64,000 bases of DNA, taken from NCBI GenBank assembly GCA_963853835.1, contig OY970829.1, forward strand, positions 27,243,764 through 27,307,763, written 5' to 3'. The notes under the pieces are model-generated. The model was not told where the DNA came from. It ran no database searches and saw only the letters and a list, made by a program, of their open reading frames with translations. Each line of letters begins with the position of its first letter. The first letter of the stretch is position 1. Below are positions 1-11,310 of the stretch, piece after piece. Both the position numbers and the translations under genes were made by a program. Origin of the DNA: Calendula officinalis (Eukaryota; Streptophyta; Magnoliopsida; Asterales; Asteraceae).

Positions 1-385
1 GGAACAGTGAAGAGTTCGGGCCGAACTTGTTCTTGGCAGTGACGAACGAACCAGCTATTTTGGTTACTCGTGGGCGTGAAACGGACACCCGAGCTGAAAG
101 TTATGGATGTTTTAGTATAGCACCTTTTGTCACACAATCTTGGATATTGAAGAGTTCGGGCCGAAGAGGGATGTTCGGGCCGAAGTGGTGTTCGGGGCCG
201 AAGTGGGATGTTCGGGCCGAAATGGCTTTCGGGCAGAAGTTCGGTGTTCGGGCCGAGGATGATGTTCGGGCCGAGGTTGAAGTACGGACCGAGGTCGGAG
301 TTCGGGCCGAGGTTGAAGTTCGGGCCGAGGTTGAAGTTCGGGCCGAAAATGAAGTTCGGGCCGGGAACAGTGAAGAGTTCGGGCC

Positions 386-3300
386 GAACTTGTTCTTGGC
401 AGTGACGAACGAACCAACTATTTTGGTTACTCGTGGGCGTGAAACGGACACCCGAGCTGAAAGTGATGAATGTTTTAGTATAGCACTTTTTGTCACACAG
501 TCTTGGATATTGAAGAGTTCGGGCCGAAGAGGGATGTTCGGGCCAAAGTGGTGTTCGGGGCGAAGTGGGATGTTCGGGCCGAAGTGGTGTTCGGGCCGAA
601 GTGGTGTTCGGGCCGAAGTTCGGTGTTCGGGCCGAGGATGATATTCGGGCCGAGGTTGAAGTTCGGGCCGAAGTGGTGTTCGGGCCGAAGTTCGGTGTTC
701 GGGCCGAGGATGATATTCGGGCCGAGGTTGAAGTTCGGGCCGAGGTCGGAGTTCGGGCCGAGGTTGAAGTTCGGGCCGAAAATGAAGTTCGGGCCGGGAA
801 CAGTGAAGAGTTCGGGCCGAACTTGTTCTTGGCAGTGACGAACGAACCAGCTATTTTGGTTACTCGTGGGCGTGAAACGGACACCCGAGCTGAAAGTTAT
901 GAATGTTTTAGTATAGCACGTTTTGTCACACAATCTTTGATATTGAAACGTTCGGGCCGAAGAGGGATGTTCGGGCCGAAGTGGTGTTCGGGCCGAAGTG
1001 GGATGTTCGGGCCGAAGTGGTGTTTGGGCCGAAGTGGTGTTCGGGCCGAAGTTCGGTGTTCGGGCCGAGGATGATGTTCGGGCCGAGGTTGAAGTTCGGG
1101 CCGAGGTCGGAGTTCGGGCCGAGGTTGAAATTCGGGCCGAGGTTGAAGTTCGGGCCGAAAATGAAGTTCGGGCCGGGAACAGTGAAGAGTTCGGGCCGAA
1201 CTTGTTCTTGGCAGTGACGAACGAACCAGCTATTTTGGTTACTCGTGGGCGTGAAACGGACACCCGAGCTGAAAGTTATGAATGTTTTAGTATAGCACCT
1301 TTTGTCACACAATCTTGGATATTGAAGAGTTCGGGCCGAAGACGGATGTTCGGGCCGAAGTGGTGTTCGGGCCGAAGTGGGATGTTCGGGCCGAAGTGGT
1401 GTTCGGGCCGAAGTTCGGTGTTCGGGCCGAGGATGATGTTCGGGCCGAGGTTGATGTTCGGGCCGAGGTCGGAGTTCGGGCCGAGGTCGGAGTTCGGGCC
1501 GAGGTTGAAGTTCGGGCCGAAAATGAAGTTCGGGCAGGGAACAGTGAAGAGTTCGGGCCGAACTTGTTCTTGGCAGTGACGAACGAACCAGCTATTTTGG
1601 TTACTCATGGGCGTGAAACGGACACCCGAGCTGAAAGTTATGAATGTTTTAGTATAGCACCTTTTGTCACACAATCTTGGATATTGAAGAGTTCGGGCCG
1701 AAGAGGGATGTTCGGGCCGAAGTGGTGTTCGGGCCGAAGTGGGATGTTCGGGCCGAAGTGGTGTTCGGGCCGAAGTGGTGTTCGGGCCGAAGTTCGGTGT
1801 TCGGGCCGAGGATGATGTTCAGGCCGAGGTTGAAGTTCGGGCCGAGGTCGGAGTTCGGGCCGAGGTTGAAGTTCGGGCCGAAAATGAAGTTCGGGCCGGG
1901 AACAGTGAAGAGTTCGGGCCGAACTTGTTCTTGGCAGTGACGAACGAACAAGCTATTTTGGTTACTCGTGGGCGTGAAACGGACACCCGAGCTGAAAGTT
2001 ATGGATGTTTTAGTATAACACCTTTTGTCACACAATCTTGGATATTGAAGAGTTCGGGCCGAAGAGGGATGTTCGGGCCGAAGTGGTGTTCGGGCCGAAG
2101 TGGGATGTTCGGGCCGAAATGGCTTTCGGGCCGAAGTTCGGTGTTCGGGCCGAGGTTGAAGTACGGGCCGAGGTCGGAGTTCGGGCCGAGGTTGAAGTTC
2201 GGGCCGAGGTTGAAGTTCGGGCCGAAAATGAAGTTCGGGCCGGGAACAATGAAGAGTTCGGGCCGAACTTGTTCTTGGCAGTGACGAACGAACCAACTAT
2301 TTTGGTTACTCGTGGGCGTGAAACGGACACCCGAGCTGAAAGTGATGAATGTTTTAGTATAGCACTTTTTGTCACACAGTCTTGGATATTGAAGAGTTCG
2401 GGCCGAAGATGGATGTTCGGGCCAAAGTGGTGTTCGGGCCGAAGTGGGATGTTCGGGCCGAAGTGGTGTTCGGGCCGAAGTGGTGTTCGGGCCGAAGTTC
2501 GGTGTTCGGGCCGAGGATGATATTCGGGCCGAGGTTGAAGTTCGGGCCGAAGTGGTGTTCGGGCCGAAGTTCGGTGTTCGGGCCGAGAATGATATTCGGG
2601 CCGAGGTTGAAGTTCGGGCCGAGGTCGGAGTTCGGGCCGAGGTTGAAGTTCGGGCCGAAAATGAAGTTCGGGCCGGGAACAGTGAAGAGTTCGGGCCGAA
2701 CTTGTTCTTGGCAGTGACGAACGAACCAGCTATTTTGGTTACTCGTGGGCGTGAAACGGACACCCGAGCTGAAAGTTATGAATGTTTTAGTATAGCACCT
2801 TTTGTCACACAATCTTTGATATTGAAACGTTCGGGCCGAAGAGGGATGTTCGGGCCGAAGTGGTGTACGGGCCGAAGTGGGATGTTCGGGCCGAAGTGGT
2901 GTTCGGGCCGAAGTGGTGTTCGGGCCGAAGTTCGGTGTTCGGGCCGAGGATGATGTTCGGGCCGAGGTTGAAGTTCGGGCCGAGGTCGGAGTTCGGGCCG
3001 AGGTTGAAATTCGGGCCGAGGTTGAAGTTCGGGCCGAAAATGAAGTTCGGGCCGGGAACAGTGAAGAGTTCGGGCCGAACTTGTTCTTGGCAGTGACGAA
3101 CGAACCAGCTATTTTGGTTACTCGTGGGCGTGAAACGGACACCCGAGCTGAAAGTTATGAATGTTTTAGTATAGCACCTTTTGTCACACAATCTTGGATA
3201 TTGAAGAGTTCGGGCCGAAGAGGGATGTTCGGGCCGAAGTGGTGTTCGGGCCGAAGTGGGATGTTCGGGCCGAAGTGGTGTTCGGGCCGAAGTTCGGTGT

Positions 3301-4143
3301 TCGGGCCGAGGATGATGTTCGGGCCGAGGTTGATGTTCGGGCCGAGGTCGGAGTTCGGGCCGAGGTCGGAGTTCGGGCCGAGGTTGAAGTTCGGGCCGAA
3401 AATGAAGTTCGGGCAGGGAACAGTGAAGAGTTCGGGCCGAACTTGTTCTTGGCAGTGACGAACGAACCAGCTATTTTGGTTACTCATGGGCGTGAAACGG
3501 ACACCCGAGCTGAAAGTTATGAATGTTTTAGTATAGCACCTTTTGTCACACAATCTTGGATATTGAAGAGTTCGGACCGAAGAGGGATGTTCGGGCCGAA
3601 GTGGTGTTCGGGCCGAAGTGGGATGTTCGGGCCGAAGTGGTGTTCGGGCCGAAGTGGTGTTCGGGCCGAAGTTCGGTGTTCGGGCCGAGGATGATGTTCA
3701 GGCCGAGGTTGAAGTTCGGGCCGAGGTCGGAGTTCGGGCCGAGGTTGAAGTTCGGGCCGAAAATGAAGTTCGGGCCGGGAACAGTGAAGAGTTCGGGCCG
3801 AACTTGTTCTTGGTAGTGACGAACGAACAAGCTATTTTGGTTACTCGTGGGCGTGAAACGGACACCCGAGCTGAAAGTTATGGATGTTTTAGTATAACAC
3901 CTTTTGTCACACAATCTTGGATATTGAAGAGTTCGGGCCGAAGAGGGATGTTCGGGCCGAAGTGGTGTTCGGGCCGAAGTGGGATGTTCGGGCCGAAATG
4001 GCTTTCGGGCCGAAGTTCGGTGTTCGGGCCGAGGTTGAAGTACGGGCCGAGGTCGGAGTTCGGGCCGAGGTTGAAGTTCGGGCCGAGGTTGAAGTTCGGG
4101 CCGAAAATGAAGTTCGGGCCGGGAACAGTGAAGAGTTCGGGCC
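386..4143. repeat. Higher-order repeat block, 2 x 1,879 bp (pentamer)
   Basis: Monomer start points 386, 819, 1198, 1560, 1921 recur at 2265, 2698, 3077, 3439, 3800, all exactly 1,879 bp later. The five monomers are 433, 379, 362, 361 and 344 bp. Each monomer resembles its counterpart in the next HOR more than its neighbours, which is the definition of a higher-order repeat. Diagnostic variants such as the AAACGTTCGG spacer end near 945 recur at 2825. Confidence 0.9.
1198..1559 (+). repeat. Representative 362-bp satellite monomer (anatomy)
   Basis: This unit shows the structure of a monomer. The spacer occupies 1199-1329 (131 bp, about 45% GC, unique sequence ending GGATATTGAAGAG). Subrepeats fill 1330-1559. 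Their lengths read in order are 19, 17, 19, 17, 19, 18, 18, 18, 18, 18, 18, then a 23-bp terminal unit ending in AACAGTGAAGAG, then a partial unit leading into the next spacer. Monomer length differences elsewhere are explained mainly by gain or loss of whole subrepeats. The strand is arbitrary. Confidence 0.9.
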
Positions 4144-7143
4144 GAACTTGTTCTTGGCAGTGACGAACGAACCAACTATTTTGGTTACTCGTGGGCGTGA
4201 AACGGACACCCGAGCTGAAAGTGATGAATGTTTTAGTATAGCACTTTTTGTCACACAGTCTTGGATATTGAAGAGTTCGGGCCGAAGAGGGATGTTCGGG
4301 CCAAAGTGGTGTTCGGGCCGAAGTGGGATGTTCGGGCCGAAGTGGTGTTCTGGCCGTAGTGGTGTTCGGGCCGAAGTTCGGTGTTCGGGCCGAGGATGAT
4401 ATTCGGGCCGAGGTTGAAGTTCGGGCCGAAGTGGTGTTCGGGCCGAAGTTCGGTGTTCGGGCCGAGGATGATATTCGGGCCGAGGTTGAAGTTCGGGCCG
4501 AGGTCGGAGTTCGGGCCGAGGTTGAAGTTCGGGCCGAAAATGAAGTTCGGGCCGGGAACAGTGAAGAGTTCGGGCCGAACTTGTTCTTGGCAGTGACGAA
4601 CGAACCAGCTATTTTGGTTACTCGTGGGCGTGAAACGGACACCCGAGCTGAAAGTTATGAATGTTTTAGTATAGCACCTTTTGTCACACAATCTTGGATA
4701 TTGAAGAGTTCGGGCCGAAGAGGGATGTTCGGGCCGAAGTGGTGTTCGGGCCGAAGTGGGATGTTCGGGCCGAAGTGGTGTTCGGGCCGAAGTTCGGTGT
4801 TCGGGCCGAGGATGATGTTCGGGCCGAGGTTGATGTTCGGGCCGAGGTCGGAGTTCGGGCCGAGGTCGGAGTTCGGGCCGAGGTTGAAGTTCGGGCCGAA
4901 AATGAAGTTCGGGCAGGGAACAGTGAAGAGTTCGGGCCGAACTTGTTCTTGGCAGTGACGAACGAACCAGCTATTTTGGTTACTCATGGGCGTGAAACGG
5001 ACACCCGAGCTGAAAGTTATGAATGTTTTAGTATAGCACCTTTTGTCACACAATCTTGGATATTGAAGAGTTCGGGCCGAAGAGGGATGTTCGGGCCGAA
5101 GTGGTGTTCGGGCCGAAGTGGGATGTTCGGGCCGAAGTGGTGTTCGGGCCGAAGTGGTGTTCGGGCCGAAGTTCGGTGTTCGGGCCGAGGATGATGTTCA
5201 GGCCGAGGTTGAAGTTCGGGCCGAGGTCGGAGTTCGGGCCGAGGTTGAAGTTCGGGCCGAAAATGAAGTTCGGGCCGGGAACAGTGAAGAGTTCGGGCTG
5301 AACTTGTTCTTGGCAGTGACGAACGAACAAGCTATTTTGGTTACTCGTGGGCGTGAAACGGACACCCGAGCTGAAAGTTATGGATGTTTTAGTATAACAC
5401 CTTTTGTCACACAATCTTGGATATTGAAGAGTTCGGGCCGAAGAGGGATGTTCGGGCCGAAGTGGTGTTCGGGCCGAAGTGGGATGTTCGGGCCGAAATG
5501 GCTTTCGGGCCGAAGTTCGGTGTTCGGGCCGAGGTTGAAGTTCGGGCCGAGGTCGGAGTTCGGGCCGAGGTTGAAGTTCGGGCCGAGGTTGAAGTTCGGG
5601 CCGAAAATGAAGTTCGGGCCGGGAACAGTGAAGAGTTCGGGCCGAACTTGTTCTTGGCAGTGACGAACGAACCAACTATTTTGGTTACTCGTGGGCGTGA
5701 AACGGACACCCGAGCTGAAAGTGATGAATGTTTTAGTATAGCACTTTTTGTCACACAGTCTTGGATATTGAAGAGTTCGGGCCGAAGAGGGATGTTCGGG
5801 CCAAAGTGGTGTTCGGGCCGAAGTGGGATGTTCGGGCCGAAGTGGTGTTCTGGCCGTAGTGGTGTTCGGGCCGAAGTTCGGTGTTCGGGCCGAGGATGAT
5901 ATTTGGGCCGAGGTTGAAGTTCGGGCCGAAGTGGTGTTCGGGCCGAAGTTCGGTGTTCGGGCCGAGGATGATATTCGGGCCGAGGTTGAAGTTCGGGCCG
6001 AGGTCGGAGTTCGGGCCGAGGTTGAAGTTCGGGCCGAAAATGAAGTTCGGGCCGGGAACAGTGAAGAGTTCGGGCCGAACTTGTTCTTGGCAGTGACGAA
6101 CGAACCAGCTATTTTGGTTACTCGTGGGCGTGAAACGGACACCCGAGCTGAAAGTTATGAATGTTTTAGTATAGCACCTTTTGTCACACAATCTTGGATA
6201 TTGAAGAGTTCGGGCCGAAGAGGGATGTTCGGGCCGAAGTGGTGTTCGGGCCGAAGTGGGATGTTCGGGCCGAAGTGGTGTTCGGGCCGAAGTTCGGTGT
6301 TCGGGCCGAGGATGATGTTCGGGCCGAGGTTGATGTTCGGGCCGAGGTCGGAGTTCGGGCCGAGGTCGGAGTTCGGGCCGAGGTTGAAGTTCGGGCCGAA
6401 AATGAAGTTCGGCCAGGGAACAGTGAAGAGTTCGGGCCGAACTTGTTCTTGGCAGTGACGAACGAACCAGCTATTTTGGTTACTCATGGGCGTGAAACGG
6501 ACACCCGAGCTGAAAGTTATGAATGTTTTAGTATAGCACCTTTTGTCACACAATCTTGGATATTGAAGAGTTCGGGCCGAAGAGGGATGTTCGGGCCGAA
6601 GTGGTGTTCGGGCCGAAGTGGGATGTTCGGGCCGAAGTGGTGTTCGGGCCGAAGTGGTGTTCGGGCCGAAGTTCGGTGTTCGGGCCGAGGATGATGTTCA
6701 GGCCGAGGTTGAAGTTCGGGCCGAGGTCGGAGTTCGGGCCGAGGTTGAAGTTCGGGCCGAAAATGAAGTTCGGGCCGGGAACAGTGAAGAGTTCGGGCTG
6801 AACTTGTTCTTGGCAGTGACGAACGAACAAGCTATTTTGGTTACTCGTGGGCGTGAAACGGACACCCGAGCTGAAAGTTATGGATGTTTTAGTATAACAC
6901 CTTTTGTCACACAATCTTGGATATTGAAGAGTTCGGGCCGAAGAGGGATGTTCGGGCCGAAGTGGTGTTCGGGCCGAAGTGGGATGTTCGGGCCGAAATG
7001 GCTTTCGGGCCGAAGTTCGGTGTTCGGGCCGAGGTTGAAGTACGGGCCGAGGTCGGAGTTCGGGCCGAGGTTGAAGTTCGGGCCGAGGTTGAAGTTCGGG
7101 CCGAAAATGAAGTTCGGGCCGGGAACAGTGAAGAGTTCGGGCC
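4144..7143. repeat. Higher-order repeat block, 2 x 1,500 bp (tetramer)
   Basis: The pattern of the 1,879-bp HOR continues but without the 379-bp monomer, leaving 433+362+361+344 = 1,500 bp. The two copies start at 4144 and 5644. A shared private variant, TGTTCTGGCCGTAGTGG, occurs at about 4346 and 5846 and again at 7346. Loss of exactly one monomer is what unequal exchange between HOR copies predicts. Confidence 0.87.
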
Positions 7144-10100
7144 GAACTTGTTCTTGGCAGTGACGAACGAACCAACTATTTTGGTTACTCGTGGGCGTGA
7201 AACGGACACCCGAGCTGAAAGTGATGAATGTTTTAGTATAGCACTTTTTGTCACACAGTCTTGGATATTGAAGAGTTCGGGCCGAAGAGGGATGTTCGGG
7301 CCAAAGTGGTGTTCGGGCCGAAGTGGGATGTTCGGGCCGAAGTGGTGTTCTGGCCGTAGTGGTGTTCGGGCCGAAGTTCGGTGTTCGGGCCGAGGATGAT
7401 ATTCGGGCCGAGGTTGAAGTTCGGGCCGAAGTGGTGTTCGGGCCGAAGTTCGGTGTTCGGGCCGAGGATGATATTCGGGCCGAGGTTGAAGTTCGGGCCG
7501 AGGTCGGAGTTCGGGCCGAGGTTGAAGTTCGGGCCGAAAATGAAGTTCGGGCCGGGAACAGTGAAGAGTTCGGGCCGAACTTGTTCTTGGCAGTGACGAA
7601 CGAACCAGCTATTTTGGTTACTCGTGGGCGTGAAACGGACACCCGAGCTGAAAGTTATGAATGTTTTAGTATAGCACCTTTTGTCACACAATCTTTGATA
7701 TTGAAGAGTTCGGGCCGAAGAGGGATGTTCGGGCCGAAGTGGTGTTCGGGCCGAAGTGGGATGTTCGGGCCGAAGTTCGGTGTTCGGGCCGAGGATGATG
7801 TTCGGGCCGAGGTTGAAGTTCGGGCCGAGGTCGGAGTTCGGGCCGAGGTTGAAATTCGTGCCGAGGTTGAACTTCGGGCCGAAAATGAAGTTCGGGCCGG
7901 GAACAGTGAAGAGTTCGGGCTGAACTTGTTCTTGGCAGTGACGAACGAACCAGCTATTTTGGTTACTCGTGGGCGTGAAACGGACACCCGAGCTGAAAGT
8001 TATGAATGTTTTAGTATAGCACCTTTTGTCACACAATCATTGATATTGAAGAGTTCGGGCCGAAGAGGGATGTTCGGGCCGAAGTGGTGTTCGGGCCGAA
8101 GTGGGATGTTCGGGCCGAAGTGGTGTTCGGGCCGAAGTGGGATGTTCGGGCCGAAGTGGTGTTCGGGCCGAAATGGTGTTCTAGCCGAAGTTCGGTGTTC
8201 GGGCCGAGGATGATGTTCGGGCCGAGGTTGAAGTTCGGGCCGAGGTCGGAGTTCGGGCCGAGGTTGAAGTTCGGGCCGAAAATGAAGTTCGGGCCGGGAA
8301 CAGTGAAGAGTTCGGGCTGAACTTGTTCTTGGTAGTGACGAACGAACCAGCTATTTTGGTTACTCGTGGGCGTGAAACGGACACCCGAGCTGAAAGTTAT
8401 GAATGTTTTAGTATAGCACCTTTTGTCACACAATCATTGATATTGAAGAGTTCGGGCCGAAGAGGGATGTTCGGGCCGAAGTGGTGTTCGGGCCGAAGTG
8501 GGATGTTCGGGCCGAAGTGGTGTTCGGGCCGAAGTGGGATGTTCGGGCCGAAGTGGTGTTCGGGCCGAAATGGTGTTCGGGCCGAAGTTCGGTGTTCGGG
8601 CCGAGGATGATGTTCGGGCCGAGGTTGAAGTTCGGGCCGAGGTCGGAGTTCGGGCCGAGGTTGAACTTCGGGCCGAGGTTGAAGTTCGGGCCGAAAATGA
8701 AGTTCGGGCCGGGAACAGTGAAGAGTTCGGGCCGAACTTGTTCTTGGCAGTAACGAACGAACCAACTATTTTGGTTACTCGTGGGCGTGAAACGGACACC
8801 CGAGCTGAAAGTGATGAATGTTTTAGTATAGCACTTTTTGTCACACAGTCTTGGATATTGAAGAGTTCGGGCCGAAGAGGGATGTTCGGGCCAAAGTGGT
8901 GTTCGGGCCGAAGTGGGATGTTCGGGCCGAAGTGGTGTTCTGGCCGTAGTGGTGTTCGGGCCGAAGTTCGGTGTTCGGGCTGAGGATGATATTCGGGCCG
9001 AGGTTGAAGTTCGGGCCGAAGTGGTGTTCGGGCCGAAGTTCGGTGTTCGGGCCGAGGATGATATTCGGGCCGAGGTTGAAGTTCGGGCCGAGGTCGGAGT
9101 TCGGGCCGAGGTTGAAGTTCGGGCCGAAAATGAAGTTCGGGCCGGGAACAGTGAAGAGTTCGGGCCGAACTTGTTCTTGGCAGTGACGAACGAACCAGCT
9201 ATTTTGGTTACTCGTGGGCGTGAAACGGACACCCGAGCTGAAAGTTATGAATGTTTTAGTATAGCACCTTTTGTCACACAATCTTGGATATTGAAGAGTT
9301 CGGGCCGAAGAGGGATGTTCGGGCCGAAGTGGTGTTCGGGCCGAAGTGGGATGTTCAGGCCGAAGTGGTGTTCGGGCCGAAGTTCGGTGTTCGGGCCGAG
9401 GATGATGTTCGGGCCGAGGTTGATGTTCGGGCCGAGGTCGGAGTTCGGGCCGAGGTCGGAGTTCGGGCCGAGGTTGAAGTTCGGGCCGAAAATGAAGTTC
9501 GGGCAGGGAACAGTGAAGAGTTCGGGCCGAACTTGTTCTTGGCAGTGACGAACGAACCAGCTATTTTGGTTACTCATGGGCGTGAAACGGACACCCGAGC
9601 TGAAAGTTATGAATGTTTTAGTATAGCACCTTTTGTCACATAATCTTGGATATTGAAGAGTTCGGGCCGAAGAGGGATGTTCGGGCCGAAGTGGTGTTCG
9701 GGCCGAAGTTGGATGTTCGGGCCGAAGTGGTGTTCGGGCCGAAGTGGTGTTCGGGCCGAAGTTCGGTGTTCGGGCCGAGGATGATGTTCAGGCCGAGGTT
9801 GAAGTTCGGGCCGAGGTCGGAGTTCGGGCCGAGGTTGAAGTTCGGGCCGAAAATGAAGTTCGGGCCGGGAACAGTGAAGAGTTCGGGCCGAACTTGTTCT
9901 TGGCAGTGACGAACGAACAAGCTATTTTGGTTACTCGTGGGCGTGAAACGGACACCCGAGCTGAAAGTTATGGATGTTTTAGTATAACACCTTTTGTCAC
10001 ACAATCTTGGATATTGAAGAGTTCGGGCCGAAGAGGGATGTTCGGGCCGAAGTGGTGTTCGGGCCGAAGTGGGATGTTCGGGCCGAAATGGCTTTCGGGC

Positions 10101-11310
10101 CGAAGTTCGGTGTTCGGGCCGAGGTTGAAGTACGGGCCGAGGTCGGAGTTCGGGCCGAGGTTGAAGTTCGGGCCGAGGTTGAAGTTCGGGCCGAAAATGA
10201 AGTTCGGGCCGGGAACAGTGAAGAGTTCGGGCCGAACTTGTTCTTGGCAGTGACGAACGAACCAACTATTTTGGTTACTCGTGGGCGTGAAACGGACACC
10301 CGAGCTGAAAGTGATGAATGTTTTAGTATAGCACTTTTTGTCACACAGTCTTGGATATTGAAGAGTTCGGGCCGAAGAGGGATGTTCGGGCCAAAGTGGT
10401 GTTCGGGCCGAAGTGGGATGTTCGGGCCGAAGTGGTGTTCTGGCCGTAGTGGTGTTCGGGCCGAAGTTCGGTGTTCGGGCCGAGGATGATATTCGGGCCG
10501 AGGTTGAAGTTCGGGCCGAAGTGGTGTTCGGGCCGAAGTTCGGTGTTCGGGCCGAGGATGATATTCGGGCCGAGGTTGAAGTTCGGGCCGAGGTCGGAGT
10601 TCGGGCCGAGGTTGAAGTTCGGGCCGAAAATGAAGTTCGGGCCGGGAACAGTGAAGAGTTCGGGCCGAACTTGTTCTTGGCAGTGACGAACGAACCAGCT
10701 ATTTTGGTTACTCGTGGGCGTGAAACGGACACCCGAGCTGAAAGTTATGAATGTTTTAGTATAGCACCTTTTGTCACACAATCTTTGATATTGAAGAGTT
10801 CGGGCCGAAGAGGGATGTTCGGGCCGAAGTGGTGTTCGGGCCGAAGTGGGATGTTCGGGCCGAAGTTCGGTGTTCGGGCCGAGGATGATGTTCGGGCCGA
10901 GGTTGAAGTTCGGGCCGAGGTCGGAGTTCGGGCCGAGGTTGAAATTCGTGCCGAGGTTGAACTTCGGGCCGAAAATGAAGTTCGGGCCGGGAACAGTGAA
11001 GAGTTCGGGCTGAACTTGTTCTTGGCAGTGACGAACGAACCAGCTATTTTGGTTACTCGTGGGCGTGAAACGGACACCCGAGCTGAAAGTTATGAATGTT
11101 TTAGTATAGCACCTTTTGTCACACAATCATTGATATTGAAGAGTTCGGGCCGAAGAGGGATGTTCGGGCCGAAGTGGTGTTCGGGCCGAAGTGGGATGTT
11201 CGGGCCGAAGTGGTGTTCGGGCCGAAGTGGGATGTTCGGGCCGAAGTGGTGTTCGGGCCGAAATGGTGTTCGGGCCGAAGTTCGGTGTTCGGGCCGAGGA
11301 TGATGTTCGG
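5750..11310. repeat. Nested repeat with 3,090-bp period
   Basis: Segments in about 5,750-8,220 reappear 3,090 bp later, in about 8,840-11,310. Matching landmarks include the TGTTCTGGCCGTAGTGG monomer and the monomers ending in TCATTGATATTG. This longer period overlaps the end of the 1,500-bp block, so HORs of different order are superimposed. The second copy ends where an extra monomer with repeated AGTGGGATG/AGTGGTG subrepeat pairs begins. Confidence 0.8.
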
